NCBI RefSeq assembly: GCF_000265525.1
Contig: NC_018015.1
Coordinates: 780,322-844,321 of the forward strand
Length of the DNA: 64,000 nucleotides
From: Thermococcus cleftensis
Lineage (GTDB): Archaea; Methanobacteriota_B; Thermococci; Thermococcales; Thermococcaceae
Reading direction: 5' to 3'
Part shown: piece by piece, positions 1-9,003 of the stretch
Numbering within the stretch: the first letter of the stretch is position 1
How the letters are laid out: each line of letters opens with the position of its first letter
Made by a program: the position numbers and the translations under genes
The notes under the pieces: generated by a model
What the model saw: only the letters and a program-made list of their open reading frames with translations
The model's database searches: none
Told to the model about the DNA's origin: nothing

Positions 1-637
1 AGAAGCGGTATGCCTTTATCGGCTCGCCCCTCTCCAAGAGCCACTGAAGGAAGTAGCCGGGGGAATCGCGGTTGCCGTTGGAGAGGTACTCGTCGATGCG
101 CTCCATAACAGCCTTCGGGAACACGTAGACGCCGGTGCTTATGAGAGTCGAGCGCGGCTGGGCCGGCTTCTCTTCAAAGGAGATTACCCTGTCCCCCTCC
201 AGGACCACCACGCCGTAGCGCTTGGCCAGGTTGAGGTCACCGACGTCGTAGACCGCTATCAGCGTCCTGCCATCGTAGGCCCTGAGAAAGTCCTCCAGGG
301 AGAAGGAGAAGAGGTTGTCACCGGCGATGACGAGGTAGTCGTCAAGGCCCAGCTCATCGACGGCCTTCTTCATGGCCCCGATCGTGCCGAGCTTCTCCTC
401 CTCGTGGAGGGTGTCCTCGACGATGAGCTCAACCCCCCGCTCCTCCGCGTAGGGGCGGAAGTGAGCCTCGAAGAAGCGGTTCGTGGAGATGTAGGTCTCG
501 AGTCCAAGCTCCTCCACCTTCTCCAGTATGTAGTCCAGTATGACCCTGTTACCGACGGGCAGGAGGGCCTTGGGGTTGTCCTTGGTTATGGGCCAGAGTC
601 TGGTGGCGTAGCCGCCCGCCATTATGAGGATCTTCAT
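1..637 (-). CDS. Sugar-phosphate nucleotidyltransferase, 3' end outside window
   Basis: The protein starts MKILIMAGGYATRLWPITK, the nucleotide-binding GG-x-R-L-x-P signature of sugar-1-phosphate nucleotidyltransferases. It continues with KALLPVGNRVILDYI and a GDNLF metal-binding segment, as in glucose-1-phosphate thymidylyl/uridylyltransferases. Such enzymes condense a sugar-1-phosphate with an NTP to give an activated sugar in the cytoplasm. ATG is at 637-635. The frame stays open to base 1, so about 212 residues are seen and the C-terminus is missing. It is divergent from an epimerase gene, which fits a nucleotide-sugar supply role. The base specificity and the sugar cannot be told from the sequence. 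Confidence 0.9.
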   Translation of the reverse strand, partial: MKILIMAGGYATRLWPITKDNPKALLPVGNRVILDYILEKVEELGLETYISTNRFFEAHFRPYAEERGVELIVEDTLHEEEKLGTIGAMKKAVDELGLDDYLVIAGDNLFSFSLEDFLRAYDGRTLIAVYDVGDLNLAKRYGVVVLEGDRVISFEEKPAQPRSTLISTGVYVFPKAVMERIDEYLSNGNRDSPGYFLQWLLERGEPIKAYRF

Positions 638-690
638 TGACACCACCACTGCAAGGTCATCAAAGCCGTCACAGATTGAGTCCAAACGTA

Positions 691-698
691 TTTAAATA
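691..698 (+). promoter_or_regulatory. TATA box in divergent intergenic region
   Basis: TTTAAATA lies about 30 bases upstream of the epimerase start in the 90-base gap between two divergent sugar-nucleotide genes. The AT-rich block could also serve the nucleotidyltransferase on the other strand. Confidence 0.6.
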
Positions 699-727
699 AT
701 TTTGTCTCATCATCGGCGGTGGTACGA

Positions 728-1687
728 ATGAAAGTCCTGGTAACGGGAGGTGCCGGGTTCATAGGCTCTCACCTGGTGGACAGGCTGATGGAGCTTGGCT
801 GGGAGGTCAGGGTTCTCGACGACCTCAGCGCGGGAAGCCTGGACAACGTAAGGCGCTGGCTGGGCAAAGAACGCTTCGAGTTCATCGAGGGGGACATGAG
901 GGACCCGAAGATCGTTGAGGAGACGGTTGAAGGCGTCGATGCCATCTTCCACCTCGCCGCCAACCCCGAGGTTAGAATAGGCTCCCAGAGCCCGGAGCTC
1001 CTCTACGAGACCAACGTGCTCATAACATACAACCTGCTCAACGCGATGAGGGACTCAAAGGCCGAATACCTCGTCTTCACGAGCTCATCGACGGTCTACG
1101 GCGACGCGCCCGTGATTCCAACGCCCGAGGACTACGCCCCTCTCGAGCCGATAAGCGTCTACGGCGGTGCCAAGCTGGCGTCAGAAGCTTTAATCAGCGG
1201 GTACGCCCATACCTTCGGGTTCAAAGCTCTGATATTCCGCCTGGCTAACATCATAGGCGAGCGCTCCAACCACGGGGTAATCTACGACTTCATAAACAAG
1301 CTCAGGAAGAACCCGGAGGAGCTGGAAATACTCGGCGACGGGACGCAGAGGAAGAGCTACCTCCACGTGAGCGATACGGTTGATGGAATGCTCAAGATCT
1401 TTGAGCACTTCAGGAAAGGAACCCAAAGGGTGGACTTCTACAACCTCGGCAACGACGACTGGATAACGGTGACGGAGATAGCCAAGATAGTGAGCGAGGA
1501 GATGAACCTTAATCCGAGGTTCCGCTTCACCGGCGGCGTCGACGGCGGCCGCGGCTGGAAGGGCGACGTCAAGTTCATGCGCCTGAGCATAGAGAAGGCA
1601 AAGAAAACAGGCTGGAGGCCAAAGCTTGACAGCTACTGGGCCGTGAGGAGGACCGTGAGGGAGCTTCTCGCCTCACTCCCAGGCTGA
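728..1687 (+). CDS. NAD-dependent sugar-nucleotide epimerase/dehydratase
   Basis: Extended short-chain dehydrogenase of about 319 residues. The N-terminal GGAGFIGSHL glycine-rich motif binds NAD, HLAANPEVR follows, and the catalytic triad is visible as SSS (TSSSTVYGD) and YGGAK. This is the UDP-glucose 4-epimerase/dTDP-glucose dehydratase class, which interconverts nucleotide sugars in the cytoplasm. The ATG at 728 is preferred because GGTGGT lies four bases upstream. A GTG at 719 would add three residues and sits within that site. The gene is divergent from the nucleotidyltransferase and probably works in the same surface-glycan pathway. The exact substrate is not determined. Confidence 0.9.
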   Translation: MKVLVTGGAGFIGSHLVDRLMELGWEVRVLDDLSAGSLDNVRRWLGKERFEFIEGDMRDPKIVEETVEGVDAIFHLAANPEVRIGSQSPELLYETNVLITYNLLNAMRDSKAEYLVFTSSSTVYGDAPVIPTPEDYAPLEPISVYGGAKLASEALISGYAHTFGFKALIFRLANIIGERSNHGVIYDFINKLRKNPEELEILGDGTQRKSYLHVSDTVDGMLKIFEHFRKGTQRVDFYNLGNDDWITVTEIAKIVSEEMNLNPRFRFTGGVDGGRGWKGDVKFMRLSIEKAKKTGWRPKLDSYWAVRRTVRELLASLPG

Positions 1688-1690
1688 ATT

Positions 1691-1930
1691 TCACTTTATG
1701 ACCTCGTACACCTTTCTCGCCACGATGAAGGCGAAAGCTAGAAGGAGCAGGTAAGCGGAGAACTTCAGCGAGTCCTTGACGTCCCTCGGCAGGTAGAACG
1801 CGCCTATCTCAAGGGTTATCAGAATGCCGATGAGGGCAACGGTGAGGAATATCTCAGTCGAAGGGCTGAGGAGGGCCGAGAGGACTATCCAGACAGCGAG
1901 GAACAGGAGGACGTTCTCCCTCATAGCCAT
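1691..1930 (-). CDS. Small two- to three-helix membrane protein
   Basis: A 79-residue hydrophobic protein. Two helices (LLFLAVWIVLSALL and FLTVALIGILITLEIGAFYL) are followed by a third (FSAYLLLLAFAFIVA) and a short tail. It is translated after the 239-residue gene. Its start ATG at 1930 lies inside the last codons of that gene, and a second ATG at 1924 forms an ATGA overlap with the stop. GGTGGG eight bases upstream favours 1930. No family is recognised. It ends four bases from the epimerase gene on the other strand. Confidence 0.65.
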   Translation of the reverse strand: MAMRENVLLFLAVWIVLSALLSPSTEIFLTVALIGILITLEIGAFYLPRDVKDSLKFSAYLLLLAFAFIVARKVYEVIK

Positions 1931-2640
1931 TTTTCTATCCCACCGAGGCGCTCTAGGGTTACCTTCACGTGCTCGTTCTTTCTCTCAACCGAGCGGATCC
2001 TGAGAAGTTCACCCGTGCCGATGGCTATTCCCAGGAGAACCGCCGAAACGGCAGGGTCGGCGTGAACGGAACCGTCACACAGTGGCTTGACGAAAACCTC
2101 TATCGTCCCGTCCTCCCTCTCAAAGGCCTCCGCCGAACCGAGCCCCAGGGCGCTCAGGACGGAGGAGACTGCTGAGGAGGCATAGCCAACTCCAGTCCCA
2201 GAAAGCTCGCCCACGTTCTCGATTGTGTACTCCAATATTCCCCAGCCAGGGGGAGGGCTTACTAGCAGGCCGCTTTCCGCCTCCGGGCCGGTCACGAAAA
2301 CGCTCTCACCATCGAGCCTTCCAAGGGGGAGGCGGAAGTCGTCGGTGCTCGGGAGGAACACGCCGCCGGAGGGCAGGTTTTCGTAGGGCGGGATCACCAC
2401 GGGGGAGCCCGTTAGATTCAAACCGCGCCGGAGGTTTTCCAGGAAAGCACAGGAGGGCTCAACGGCCAGAAGAAGGGCCTCCTTGTCCACCCTGTCCCCG
2501 AGGGGCAGTGCTGCGAGAACCAGGCCGAGCACTATGGCACCGAGGCCAAGATTAACAACGCCCGTGCTTCCTGAGGTACCCCCGTAGTACCACAGCACGA
2601 TCCCAGTTATTGTCAGAACACTCCCGGCGAGGCGTCCCAT
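1921..2640 (-). CDS. Membrane-anchored conserved archaeal protein, function unknown
   Basis: A 239-residue protein. Two N-terminal helices (roughly residues 4-20 and 27-45) are followed by a soluble region of about 190 residues, with no catalytic motif I can name. The ATG at 2640 is chosen because GGTG lies six bases upstream. An upstream in-frame extension of 33 residues would run through the divergent promoter region. It is the first gene of a two-gene operon with the small membrane protein and is divergent from the large 2699-9003 operon. Membrane attachment is inferred from hydrophobicity only. Confidence 0.7.
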   Translation of the reverse strand: MGRLAGSVLTITGIVLWYYGGTSGSTGVVNLGLGAIVLGLVLAALPLGDRVDKEALLLAVEPSCAFLENLRRGLNLTGSPVVIPPYENLPSGGVFLPSTDDFRLPLGRLDGESVFVTGPEAESGLLVSPPPGWGILEYTIENVGELSGTGVGYASSAVSSVLSALGLGSAEAFEREDGTIEVFVKPLCDGSVHADPAVSAVLLGIAIGTGELLRIRSVERKNEHVKVTLERLGGIEKWL

Positions 2641-2698
2641 TTTAACACCTTCGATGAATAAACTTAAAAGGTTTTTATGCCTTATGGGTGTGATAGCG

Positions 2699-4435
2699 AT
2701 GAGGAGGGTTCCACTTTTAATAATCCTTATTCTAATCATAGGCTCCCTCCCCCCTGCGGCTGGAACGGCCGTGTCAGAACCGGTTCAGCGAGACGTTTTT
2801 TTGTACAACTACTTCTCGAAGGTCCTCATCAGGTTTGAGTACTCCCTCAAGTACGCCCTCCTTAACGAGAGCTACGGCCTAAAGCTGGCCAACCTGACCC
2901 TCAACGAGCTTGAGCTCATAAACCAGGAGAGCCTGTATTACCGGGAAAGGGGAGTGAACTCGACGGTAATGGTCGTGATACCTCCATTCCACGAGTTCGC
3001 CCAGGACCTCCTAGTCCTGACCCGGCTCACCCTTGAGTTCCACAGGAACCCCTCCCCCGAGCTCGCCGCAGGGATCCTGGGAACAGTGGACGACATGGAG
3101 AAAGAGCTCAACGCCATAGACCTGCTGAAGCTCCGCAACGGAACGAAGGTCCTCACCTTCAACACGAAGGGCGTCAGGAAGGAGCTGGAGAAGATAAGAA
3201 ACCTCGCCTCCTCCGCCCCACCGGGTGGGGGTTTCCTGATAGGCGTCTCGACCGACGAACCTATACTCCACCAGACCATCACGATATTCGGCTCCTGTCC
3301 CGGCAACGACACCGTAACGATAGTGATAGAGGGCGGGAACTCCACTGTGCTGCTACCTGTGACACCCTCGAACGGGTTCTTCTCAAAGAGCTACCGATTC
3401 AGCGAGATTGGAACGTACAGGATACACGCAACCCAGGGGGGAAACAGCTCGAACACCGTGGAGGTAAGGGTGAGGAAGATCCCGACGAGGTTCATCGTCG
3501 ATGATGTTTACAGCTCGCTCATCAACCATACCGTCACGCTCTCCGGAAGGCTCGTGGACTACTACGGCGAGTACCTGGGGGGCAGGGAGATAAAGGTGGG
3601 AAACGAGACACTGAAAACAGGCCCGGACGGTGGCTTCTCCAGGGAGTACTTCTCGCCCACGGCTGGAGAGTTCACAGTCCTCCTCAGGTTCGCGGGAGAT
3701 GAAGAGCACGAGGGGACGTCAAAGAAGGTACGGATCGTGTTCTCAAAGTATCCAGTTTCCATAACCCTGACCGGTCCATCAAAAATCACACTGGGGAAAA
3801 CGGCCACCTTTAGGGGAACCCTCGAACCGAAAATACCGGCCACGCTGGTGGTGTACGTGAACGGGACGGAGCACTCCCGAATAGAGTCCCTGGACGGCAA
3901 TTTCACGTTCACACTGAAGCCAGATCTCCCGGGAGAGTTCGAGGTTTACGTCAAATTCCCGGGCAGCTTGAGGTACGGCGAGGCCGAGTCGAACACGGTT
4001 ATCCTCAGCGTGGTTCCCCCGGAGAGCGCGTGGCCCAGGTACGCCGCGATAGCGGTTCTTGGGATCCTGCTGGTGGCCGGGACGGCGGTGCTGAGGAGGC
4101 GCGGGGAAGGAAAGGCGCCCTCCCCGGAGGGACCGGAGGAAATCCCCTCTAGGAGAGCGCCAGTGACGGTGGAAGAGTGGATCGAGGTGCCGGAGGACGT
4201 CGGTGAAGCGTACACCCTGCTGAGGAAACTGCTGGCGGAGAGGCTCGGCGTGGGGGAGAACCTCACTCCGAGGGAGGTGCTGAGGGCTCTCGGCGGGTGG
4301 GAACTCTACCCGGAGCTGGAGAGGGTGACGCTATTGCACGAGAAGGCGGTCTACGGTGAATTGCCCCTGAGCGGGGAGGAGCTGGTGGAGTTCAGGGAAA
4401 ACATCGAGAGGCTCGTGAGGGGGCTTGAGAGATGA
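2699..4435 (+). CDS. Secreted Ig-like, membrane-anchored protein with DUF4129-like tail
   Basis: A 578-residue protein. A signal peptide (residues 1-25, helix LLIILILIIGSLPP) leads to a helical region and then two to three beta-rich Ig-like repeats (for example around TRFIVDDVYSSLINHTVTLSG). A transmembrane helix near residues 445-465 (YAAIAVLGILLVAGTAVL) is followed by RRRGEG and a cytoplasmic domain of about 95 residues. That tail (LTPREVLRALGG, LHEKAVYGE) resembles DUF4129, which in bacteria and archaea accompanies MoxR/DUF58 genes. The ATG at 2699 follows GGGTGTGAT. An upstream start at 2654 would lack the signal-peptide form. It is the first gene of a six-gene operon and overlaps the next by four bases (ATGA). 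Confidence 0.75.
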   Translation: MRRVPLLIILILIIGSLPPAAGTAVSEPVQRDVFLYNYFSKVLIRFEYSLKYALLNESYGLKLANLTLNELELINQESLYYRERGVNSTVMVVIPPFHEFAQDLLVLTRLTLEFHRNPSPELAAGILGTVDDMEKELNAIDLLKLRNGTKVLTFNTKGVRKELEKIRNLASSAPPGGGFLIGVSTDEPILHQTITIFGSCPGNDTVTIVIEGGNSTVLLPVTPSNGFFSKSYRFSEIGTYRIHATQGGNSSNTVEVRVRKIPTRFIVDDVYSSLINHTVTLSGRLVDYYGEYLGGREIKVGNETLKTGPDGGFSREYFSPTAGEFTVLLRFAGDEEHEGTSKKVRIVFSKYPVSITLTGPSKITLGKTATFRGTLEPKIPATLVVYVNGTEHSRIESLDGNFTFTLKPDLPGEFEVYVKFPGSLRYGEAESNTVILSVVPPESAWPRYAAIAVLGILLVAGTAVLRRRGEGKAPSPEGPEEIPSRRAPVTVEEWIEVPEDVGEAYTLLRKLLAERLGVGENLTPREVLRALGGWELYPELERVTLLHEKAVYGELPLSGEELVEFRENIERLVRGLER

Positions 4436-5430
4436 ACAGGACGGTCAAGTACCTCACACTCCTCCTTCTGCTCTTCGCCCTCATCACGATGCCCATAACC
4501 GTGCCCCTCTTCAAAAGCTCGACCCAGTACAGTATCTTCAACTGGAACTGGGACGGGACTTCCAAGTTCGCGAGGCTGGCCGGTTCCATGGGCAGGGAAA
4601 TCGTCCCGATCTTCGAGTCCTTTGACATCGCCAACATCAGCGAGAAAAGCGGTGTGCTCCTCATAATCGGACCCAACATGACGTTCACCGACGCGGAGGT
4701 GGCACAGATAAGGGCGTTCCTCGAGAGGGGCAACACCGTCCTTATAGCGGACGACTTCGGAACGGGGAACGATATCCTCCGCGCCCTCAAGCTGCCGGTT
4801 GGAATATCCGAGTACCCCCTCAGGGACTTCTTCTACGAGACCGATGACAGGCTCATCGTCGCTGTCAGAATAGAGAACCCCCTTCTTGCCAGGAACGTGA
4901 GCAGGATCGTCACCAACGAGCCCTCCGGAATAATAGTGGCCAGAGAGGGAGAAGCCTACGCCAGCAGGGTCGCAATGATAAACCTGCACAGGAGAATGTT
5001 CCCGATAATGGCCGAGGTGCCCTACGGGAAGGGCAGGGTCATCGTGCTCTCAGACCCCGACGTTCTCGCCAACATGCAGTTCAGGGATAACGAGCAGTTC
5101 CTGCGCAACCTCGTGGACTACCTCGGTGGGGGAACCTTCTACTTCGACGAGGCCCACCACCCGGACTTCAGCCTCTACACGGTTGGAACCGTCACGGTGA
5201 CGCGTGTCCTGCCAAAGGACAGGGCGGGAGAGCTGATACTGGCAGTAGCGACGCTCCTTCTCGCGAGAGAGCTGGGACTGTTCAGCGCGCTTGGAAGGCT
5301 TATCCACAGGCTCCTCTCGCGCTTCTTTGGGCGGAAAGTGGGCACTGAGGAACTCGCCCTGGCCCTCGCCAAGGAGCGGGGCTGGGACGAGGGAGAAGTA
5401 CTGGAAATGCTGAGGAGAATGGGTGGTTGA
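4432..5430 (+). CDS. DUF4350-type membrane protein
   Basis: A 332-residue protein. An N-terminal helix (YLTLLLLLFALITMPITVPLF) leads to an extracytoplasmic domain with GVLLIIGPN, GNTVLIADDFGTGN and GKGRVIVLSDPDVL, the pattern of DUF4350 (a Rossmann-like, ThuA/GATase-related fold). A second helix lies near residues 260-285 with a basic tail. DUF4350 proteins usually sit beside MoxR and DUF58 genes, as here, and the biochemical role is unknown. The start ATG overlaps the preceding stop as ATGA. The next gene's Shine-Dalgarno site lies in its last codons. Confidence 0.8.
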   Translation: MNRTVKYLTLLLLLFALITMPITVPLFKSSTQYSIFNWNWDGTSKFARLAGSMGREIVPIFESFDIANISEKSGVLLIIGPNMTFTDAEVAQIRAFLERGNTVLIADDFGTGNDILRALKLPVGISEYPLRDFFYETDDRLIVAVRIENPLLARNVSRIVTNEPSGIIVAREGEAYASRVAMINLHRRMFPIMAEVPYGKGRVIVLSDPDVLANMQFRDNEQFLRNLVDYLGGGTFYFDEAHHPDFSLYTVGTVTVTRVLPKDRAGELILAVATLLLARELGLFSALGRLIHRLLSRFFGRKVGTEELALALAKERGWDEGEVLEMLRRMGG

Positions 5431-5431
5431 T

Positions 5432-6352
5432 ATGATACTGGAGAAGATAAAGGGAGAGGTCGGAAAGGCCATCGTGGGAATGGACGAGATAGTCGAGCTG
5501 ATGACGATAGCCCTGATAGCCAACGGACACGTGCTCCTGGAGGGTGTTCCTGGGATAGCCAAGACAACCCTGAGCAAGAACTTTGCCAACACCCTCGGAC
5601 TGAAGTTCTCCAGGATACAGATGACTCCAGACCTGCTTCCAGCCGATATACTCGGCCACACCTTCTACGACATGCGCTCCGGGCAGTTCAAGCTGAGGAA
5701 GGGGCCGATATTCGCCAACGTGGTCCTGGTGGACGAGATAAACAGGGCCTCACCCAAGACCCAGTCGGCACTGCTGGAGGCGATGGAGGAGAGGCAGGTA
5801 ACGATAGATGGCCTGCCCCTCAAGCTGCCCGAACCCTTCATAGTTCTGGCCACCCGCAATCCAGTCGAGATGGAGGGCGTCTACGAGCTCCCGACCGCCC
5901 AGATGGACCGTTTCATGATGAAGGTAGACATGACGTACCTCCCGGAGGAGAGTGAAAAGGCGATGCTCCGGAGAAAGAGCCTCGGCCAGTTCACAGAGGC
6001 CCAGCAGGTCGTCCTGGGCAGCGAGATAGCGGGCGCCAAGAGGGAGGCCCTCGCAGTCAGGGTGAGCGATGCCATCATCGACTACATCTACGAGATAGTG
6101 AAGGAAACCAGGCTGGACGAGAGGGTTATCCTGGGCGCCTCCCCCAGGGCTGGTGAGCACCTTCTTTATGCCTCGAAGGTCAAGGCCTACCTGGAGGGCA
6201 GGAGCTATGTGATCCCAGACGACGTGAAGTGGCTTGCCGTCCCGGTGATAGCCCACAGGATAGTGGTGAAGCCCGAGTACGAGGTCGAGGGCGTAGATGG
6301 AAAGGGCATAGTGAGGGACGTCCTTGAGAGGGTAGAGGTGCCGACGGAATGA
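5432..6352 (+). CDS. MoxR-family AAA+ ATPase
   Basis: A 306-residue AAA+ ATPase. Walker A is GVPGIAKT (residues 38-45), Walker B is VLVDEINR, followed by ALLEAMEERQVT and the sensor stretch LATRNPVEMEG, all diagnostic of MoxR. MoxR ATPases act as chaperones that help mature or insert cofactor-bearing or surface complexes, typically with a DUF58 partner, which is the next gene. The ATG at 5432 is preferred over GTG 5423 because GGTGGT lies at 5422-5427. It overlaps the DUF58 gene by four bases, so the two are probably translationally coupled. Confidence 0.93.
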   Translation: MILEKIKGEVGKAIVGMDEIVELMTIALIANGHVLLEGVPGIAKTTLSKNFANTLGLKFSRIQMTPDLLPADILGHTFYDMRSGQFKLRKGPIFANVVLVDEINRASPKTQSALLEAMEERQVTIDGLPLKLPEPFIVLATRNPVEMEGVYELPTAQMDRFMMKVDMTYLPEESEKAMLRRKSLGQFTEAQQVVLGSEIAGAKREALAVRVSDAIIDYIYEIVKETRLDERVILGASPRAGEHLLYASKVKAYLEGRSYVIPDDVKWLAVPVIAHRIVVKPEYEVEGVDGKGIVRDVLERVEVPTE

Positions 6353-7632
6353 AGCGCGCCGAGATCCTGCTGTCCCTCGCGGGGGTCGTTTCAGCCGCGG
6401 CCTACCTCCTGGGGAACCCCTCCGTTGCCCTGGTGGGAGCGGCGGTGATGGCCCACTACTCGATGGCCAGGACCGGCTTCCGCCCCAGCCTGAGGGTCAG
6501 TAGAGAGGTGCCGGAGAGGGGAACGGAGAGGGAGCCGGTCAAGACTTCCCTCACCGTGGAGAACCTGGCCCCCCTGGACGGGAGGGTGAGGATACGGGAG
6601 ACCTCAGGGAAGGTCTTTGCGAGGGAGCTGACGGTCGAAATAGATCCGCTCGAGAAAAAGCGCCTCGAGCAGACCCTCATACCCCTCTCGAAGGGCCGCG
6701 TGAAACTCAGGGCGGAGGCGGTCTTCGAGGACGGGCTGGGGCTCTTCAGGAAAACCTTCCCCGTGGAGGGAAGGGACGAGGTTACCGTCTTCCCGTCACC
6801 GCTGGGCATAAGGGAGGCAATGAGGGAGAGGCGCCAGATCAGTGCCCTCTCCGAAACCGAGAAGGCCCTGGGGATAGGTGCCGAGACCCTCGAGTTCGAG
6901 GAGCTCAGGGAGTTCCTGCCCGGGGACGACATAACCAGGATAGACTGGAAGGCCACCTCAAGACTCCAGGAGGTCGTGGTCAGGGTGTTCAGGAGGGAAA
7001 CGCTGGCGGACGTCTACGTGCTGATAAACGTGGACGGGAAGTTCAGGAGGGAGATGCGCACCGGCAAGGTGGACTACCTGGTGCTCATACTGGCTCAGCT
7101 CATCGCCTACTTCAGGAGGTTCGGCCACGCTGTGAGGGTGGTGGCCTACGACGACTCCGGCATAGTGAGGTTCGTGGGGCACTCCAGCGACCCCCTAGCG
7201 GTTCTGGAGGAGCTCGGGCTGAAGGGGGAGGAGGGACTTCCGCCCCTCCGACCCTCCCGGCTCGCGGGGGAATCAGCGCTCGGGAGGATAGTCCGAAAAA
7301 TCAGGAGCGGTTCGGAGGGCTCAGGAGTGCTCAAGGCTGCGATGAAGCCCGGAACCGGCTCGTACGTCATCATAATAGACGACCTCGGGCTCCACCCGAT
7401 GGAGATAGTCAAGGCCGCGAGGGTGCTGGCCAGGAGGGGCTCCCAGGCGGTACTTCTCTACCCCAACCCGGTTCTCTTCATCGACCGCTCTTCCATTGAC
7501 GAGAAGACCCTCGAGGCGGCCTACAAAGCCTACCGCGAGAGAAAGATGCTGGCGAGAAAGGTCTCCGGCTGGATCAAGGTCATCGAGGTCGGTCCGAGAG
7601 ACCTGCTCCCGAGGGTGGTGAAGAGGCTATGA
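6349..7632 (+). CDS. DUF58 domain protein (MoxR partner)
   Basis: A 427-residue protein. Two N-terminal helices lead to a beta domain and then the DUF58 signature FEELREFLPGDDITRIDWKA, followed by a VWA-like region (VYVLINVDGKF, SYVIIIDDLG). DUF58 proteins are membrane-associated and coupled to MoxR ATPases. The exact reaction is not known. The start ATG forms an ATGA overlap with the MoxR stop, and the stop forms the same overlap with the next gene. Confidence 0.92.
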   Translation: MKRAEILLSLAGVVSAAAYLLGNPSVALVGAAVMAHYSMARTGFRPSLRVSREVPERGTEREPVKTSLTVENLAPLDGRVRIRETSGKVFARELTVEIDPLEKKRLEQTLIPLSKGRVKLRAEAVFEDGLGLFRKTFPVEGRDEVTVFPSPLGIREAMRERRQISALSETEKALGIGAETLEFEELREFLPGDDITRIDWKATSRLQEVVVRVFRRETLADVYVLINVDGKFRREMRTGKVDYLVLILAQLIAYFRRFGHAVRVVAYDDSGIVRFVGHSSDPLAVLEELGLKGEEGLPPLRPSRLAGESALGRIVRKIRSGSEGSGVLKAAMKPGTGSYVIIIDDLGLHPMEIVKAARVLARRGSQAVLLYPNPVLFIDRSSIDEKTLEAAYKAYRERKMLARKVSGWIKVIEVGPRDLLPRVVKRL

Positions 7633-8183
7633 TGGGACTGGTGGCTCCCCTTCTGGCTGGCATAGCGCTCAAGAACCCGGTCTTCGTCCTGGCCGCCGTC
7701 CCGTACCTCCTGAGGGCGAGGGGACGAAACGCCTCGCTCGTGGCGTTCTACGCCTACGCCCTCGCCCTTGCCCTCACCGTTAAGGGCGGTTCGATATACG
7801 AGTGGGCCGGCCTTAAAACGGCCGTCCTGACGTCGGCATCAACGTTCCTGCTCCTCGACGAGGTGCTGGGAGGGGTGAACCTCGGAAGGGACAGGCTCGT
7901 AGCAACAGCGCTCCTCCTCGCCTCGGCGGTCAGCGATCTACTCCTCGTTCCCGCGATGGTCGGCGCGGTGATGTACTCGGCATGGTCCCGCTTTGGGAGG
8001 ACCTCCCTCTACCTCATCGCCTGGCTCGCCGGATCCGCGGGCTTCCTGTACCTGCTGAGGGAAAAGCTCTCCGATCCCGTCGTTCAGTCATTCGTCATAA
8101 TTGGTCTCGGGATAGCGTTCCTCCTGGCGGCGGAGAGGAACGACGTGGAGTTCATCGAGGTGGGCCTGCGTGAGGAGAAGTGA
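7629..8183 (+). CDS. Polytopic membrane protein of the MoxR operon
   Basis: A 184-residue, strongly hydrophobic protein with about five to six helices (for example LVAPLLAGIALK, LALALTVKGGS, LLASAVSDLLLVPAMVG, LYLIAWLAGSAGFLYLL). The family is not recognised. The ATG at 7629 overlaps the DUF58 stop by four bases. The last 14 bases overlap the archaeosortase gene, so it is held between MoxR/DUF58 and the sortase in one transcript. A structural role in the membrane complex is only an inference from position. Confidence 0.7.
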   Translation: MMGLVAPLLAGIALKNPVFVLAAVPYLLRARGRNASLVAFYAYALALALTVKGGSIYEWAGLKTAVLTSASTFLLLDEVLGGVNLGRDRLVATALLLASAVSDLLLVPAMVGAVMYSAWSRFGRTSLYLIAWLAGSAGFLYLLREKLSDPVVQSFVIIGLGIAFLLAAERNDVEFIEVGLREEK

Positions 8184-9003
8184 GGGCTTTCTGATCTTCT
8201 CCCTCGCACTCACGGGGGCGCTGTTCGTCATCTACCGCAGTCCCCCGATACTCTACTTCGGCCTCCTCTATGCCATGGTGGTGGCGTTTTCGAGGGAAAG
8301 ACTGGAAAAGAAACCAATTAACCTGAGCGCCTCAACGATCACGGGAGTGCTCCTAATAGTGGCCTCCCCCGTGTTCCTCCTGGTCAGATTTGGAGAGTAC
8401 CCAAGCCCCGCCACGTTTCAGGCATTTGTCCTTGTAGGAACCTCGCTGGTGCTATTCAGACCCAGGAGCACGGTGGGTCCGAATTTGATAGCCGCCGCCG
8501 AGGCGCTTCTGGCGATGAGTTCAAGGAGCGACTTTGTTGACGCCATGGTGGCCAGAACGAGCGACATCTTCGTTGATGCGACCTCCCATCTCGTCAGAGG
8601 GCTGATATACCTCTTCGACGTCCCCATAACCATGAACGGCAACGTGGCGGTGATCAGGAACAGCGTTGTCATAATAGGCTCCGGCTGCTCCGGACTGGAC
8701 GCGTTCGTTCTCTACCTCCTGGCCTCGCTCCTCCTGATTTATCTCCGAAAGTCCAGGGGAAGGGAGGCGGCACTCCTTCTCCTCGGCGCCCTCGGGATAA
8801 TACCCCTCAACGCGGTGAGGATATTTACCCTGCTCGTCATAGGCTACCACAGCGGGATCTCCTTTCTCGAGCTCTTCCACTCCCACCTGGGAGACCTGAT
8901 GTTCATAGTCTACGTCTTTGCCTACTGGTGGTGGGTGCTGAAGAAAAAGGGAAAAACCTCAGCCCCTGCGGAAGAGCCACAGGAAGCCGAGGAGAACAAC
9001 TAA
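8170..9003 (+). CDS. Exosortase/archaeosortase-family transpeptidase
   Basis: A 277-residue membrane protein with about eight helices. The family's catalytic residues are visible: Cys173 in GSGCSGLDAF, Arg217 in PLNAVRIF, and the His pair in FHSHLGDLMF (237/239). Archaeosortases cleave a C-terminal tripartite signal (motif, helix, basic tail) on secreted proteins and attach the new C-terminus to a lipid. GTG at 8170 follows GAGGTGGG and overlaps the upstream gene by 14 bases. Its last 45 bases overlap the GH57-like gene tail to tail, and that gene's product ends in a candidate target signal (VPFF, helix, RRG). Class within the family is not assigned. Confidence 0.88.
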   Translation: MRRSEGFLIFSLALTGALFVIYRSPPILYFGLLYAMVVAFSRERLEKKPINLSASTITGVLLIVASPVFLLVRFGEYPSPATFQAFVLVGTSLVLFRPRSTVGPNLIAAAEALLAMSSRSDFVDAMVARTSDIFVDATSHLVRGLIYLFDVPITMNGNVAVIRNSVVIIGSGCSGLDAFVLYLLASLLLIYLRKSRGREAALLLLGALGIIPLNAVRIFTLLVIGYHSGISFLELFHSHLGDLMFIVYVFAYWWWVLKKKGKTSAPAEEPQEAEENN

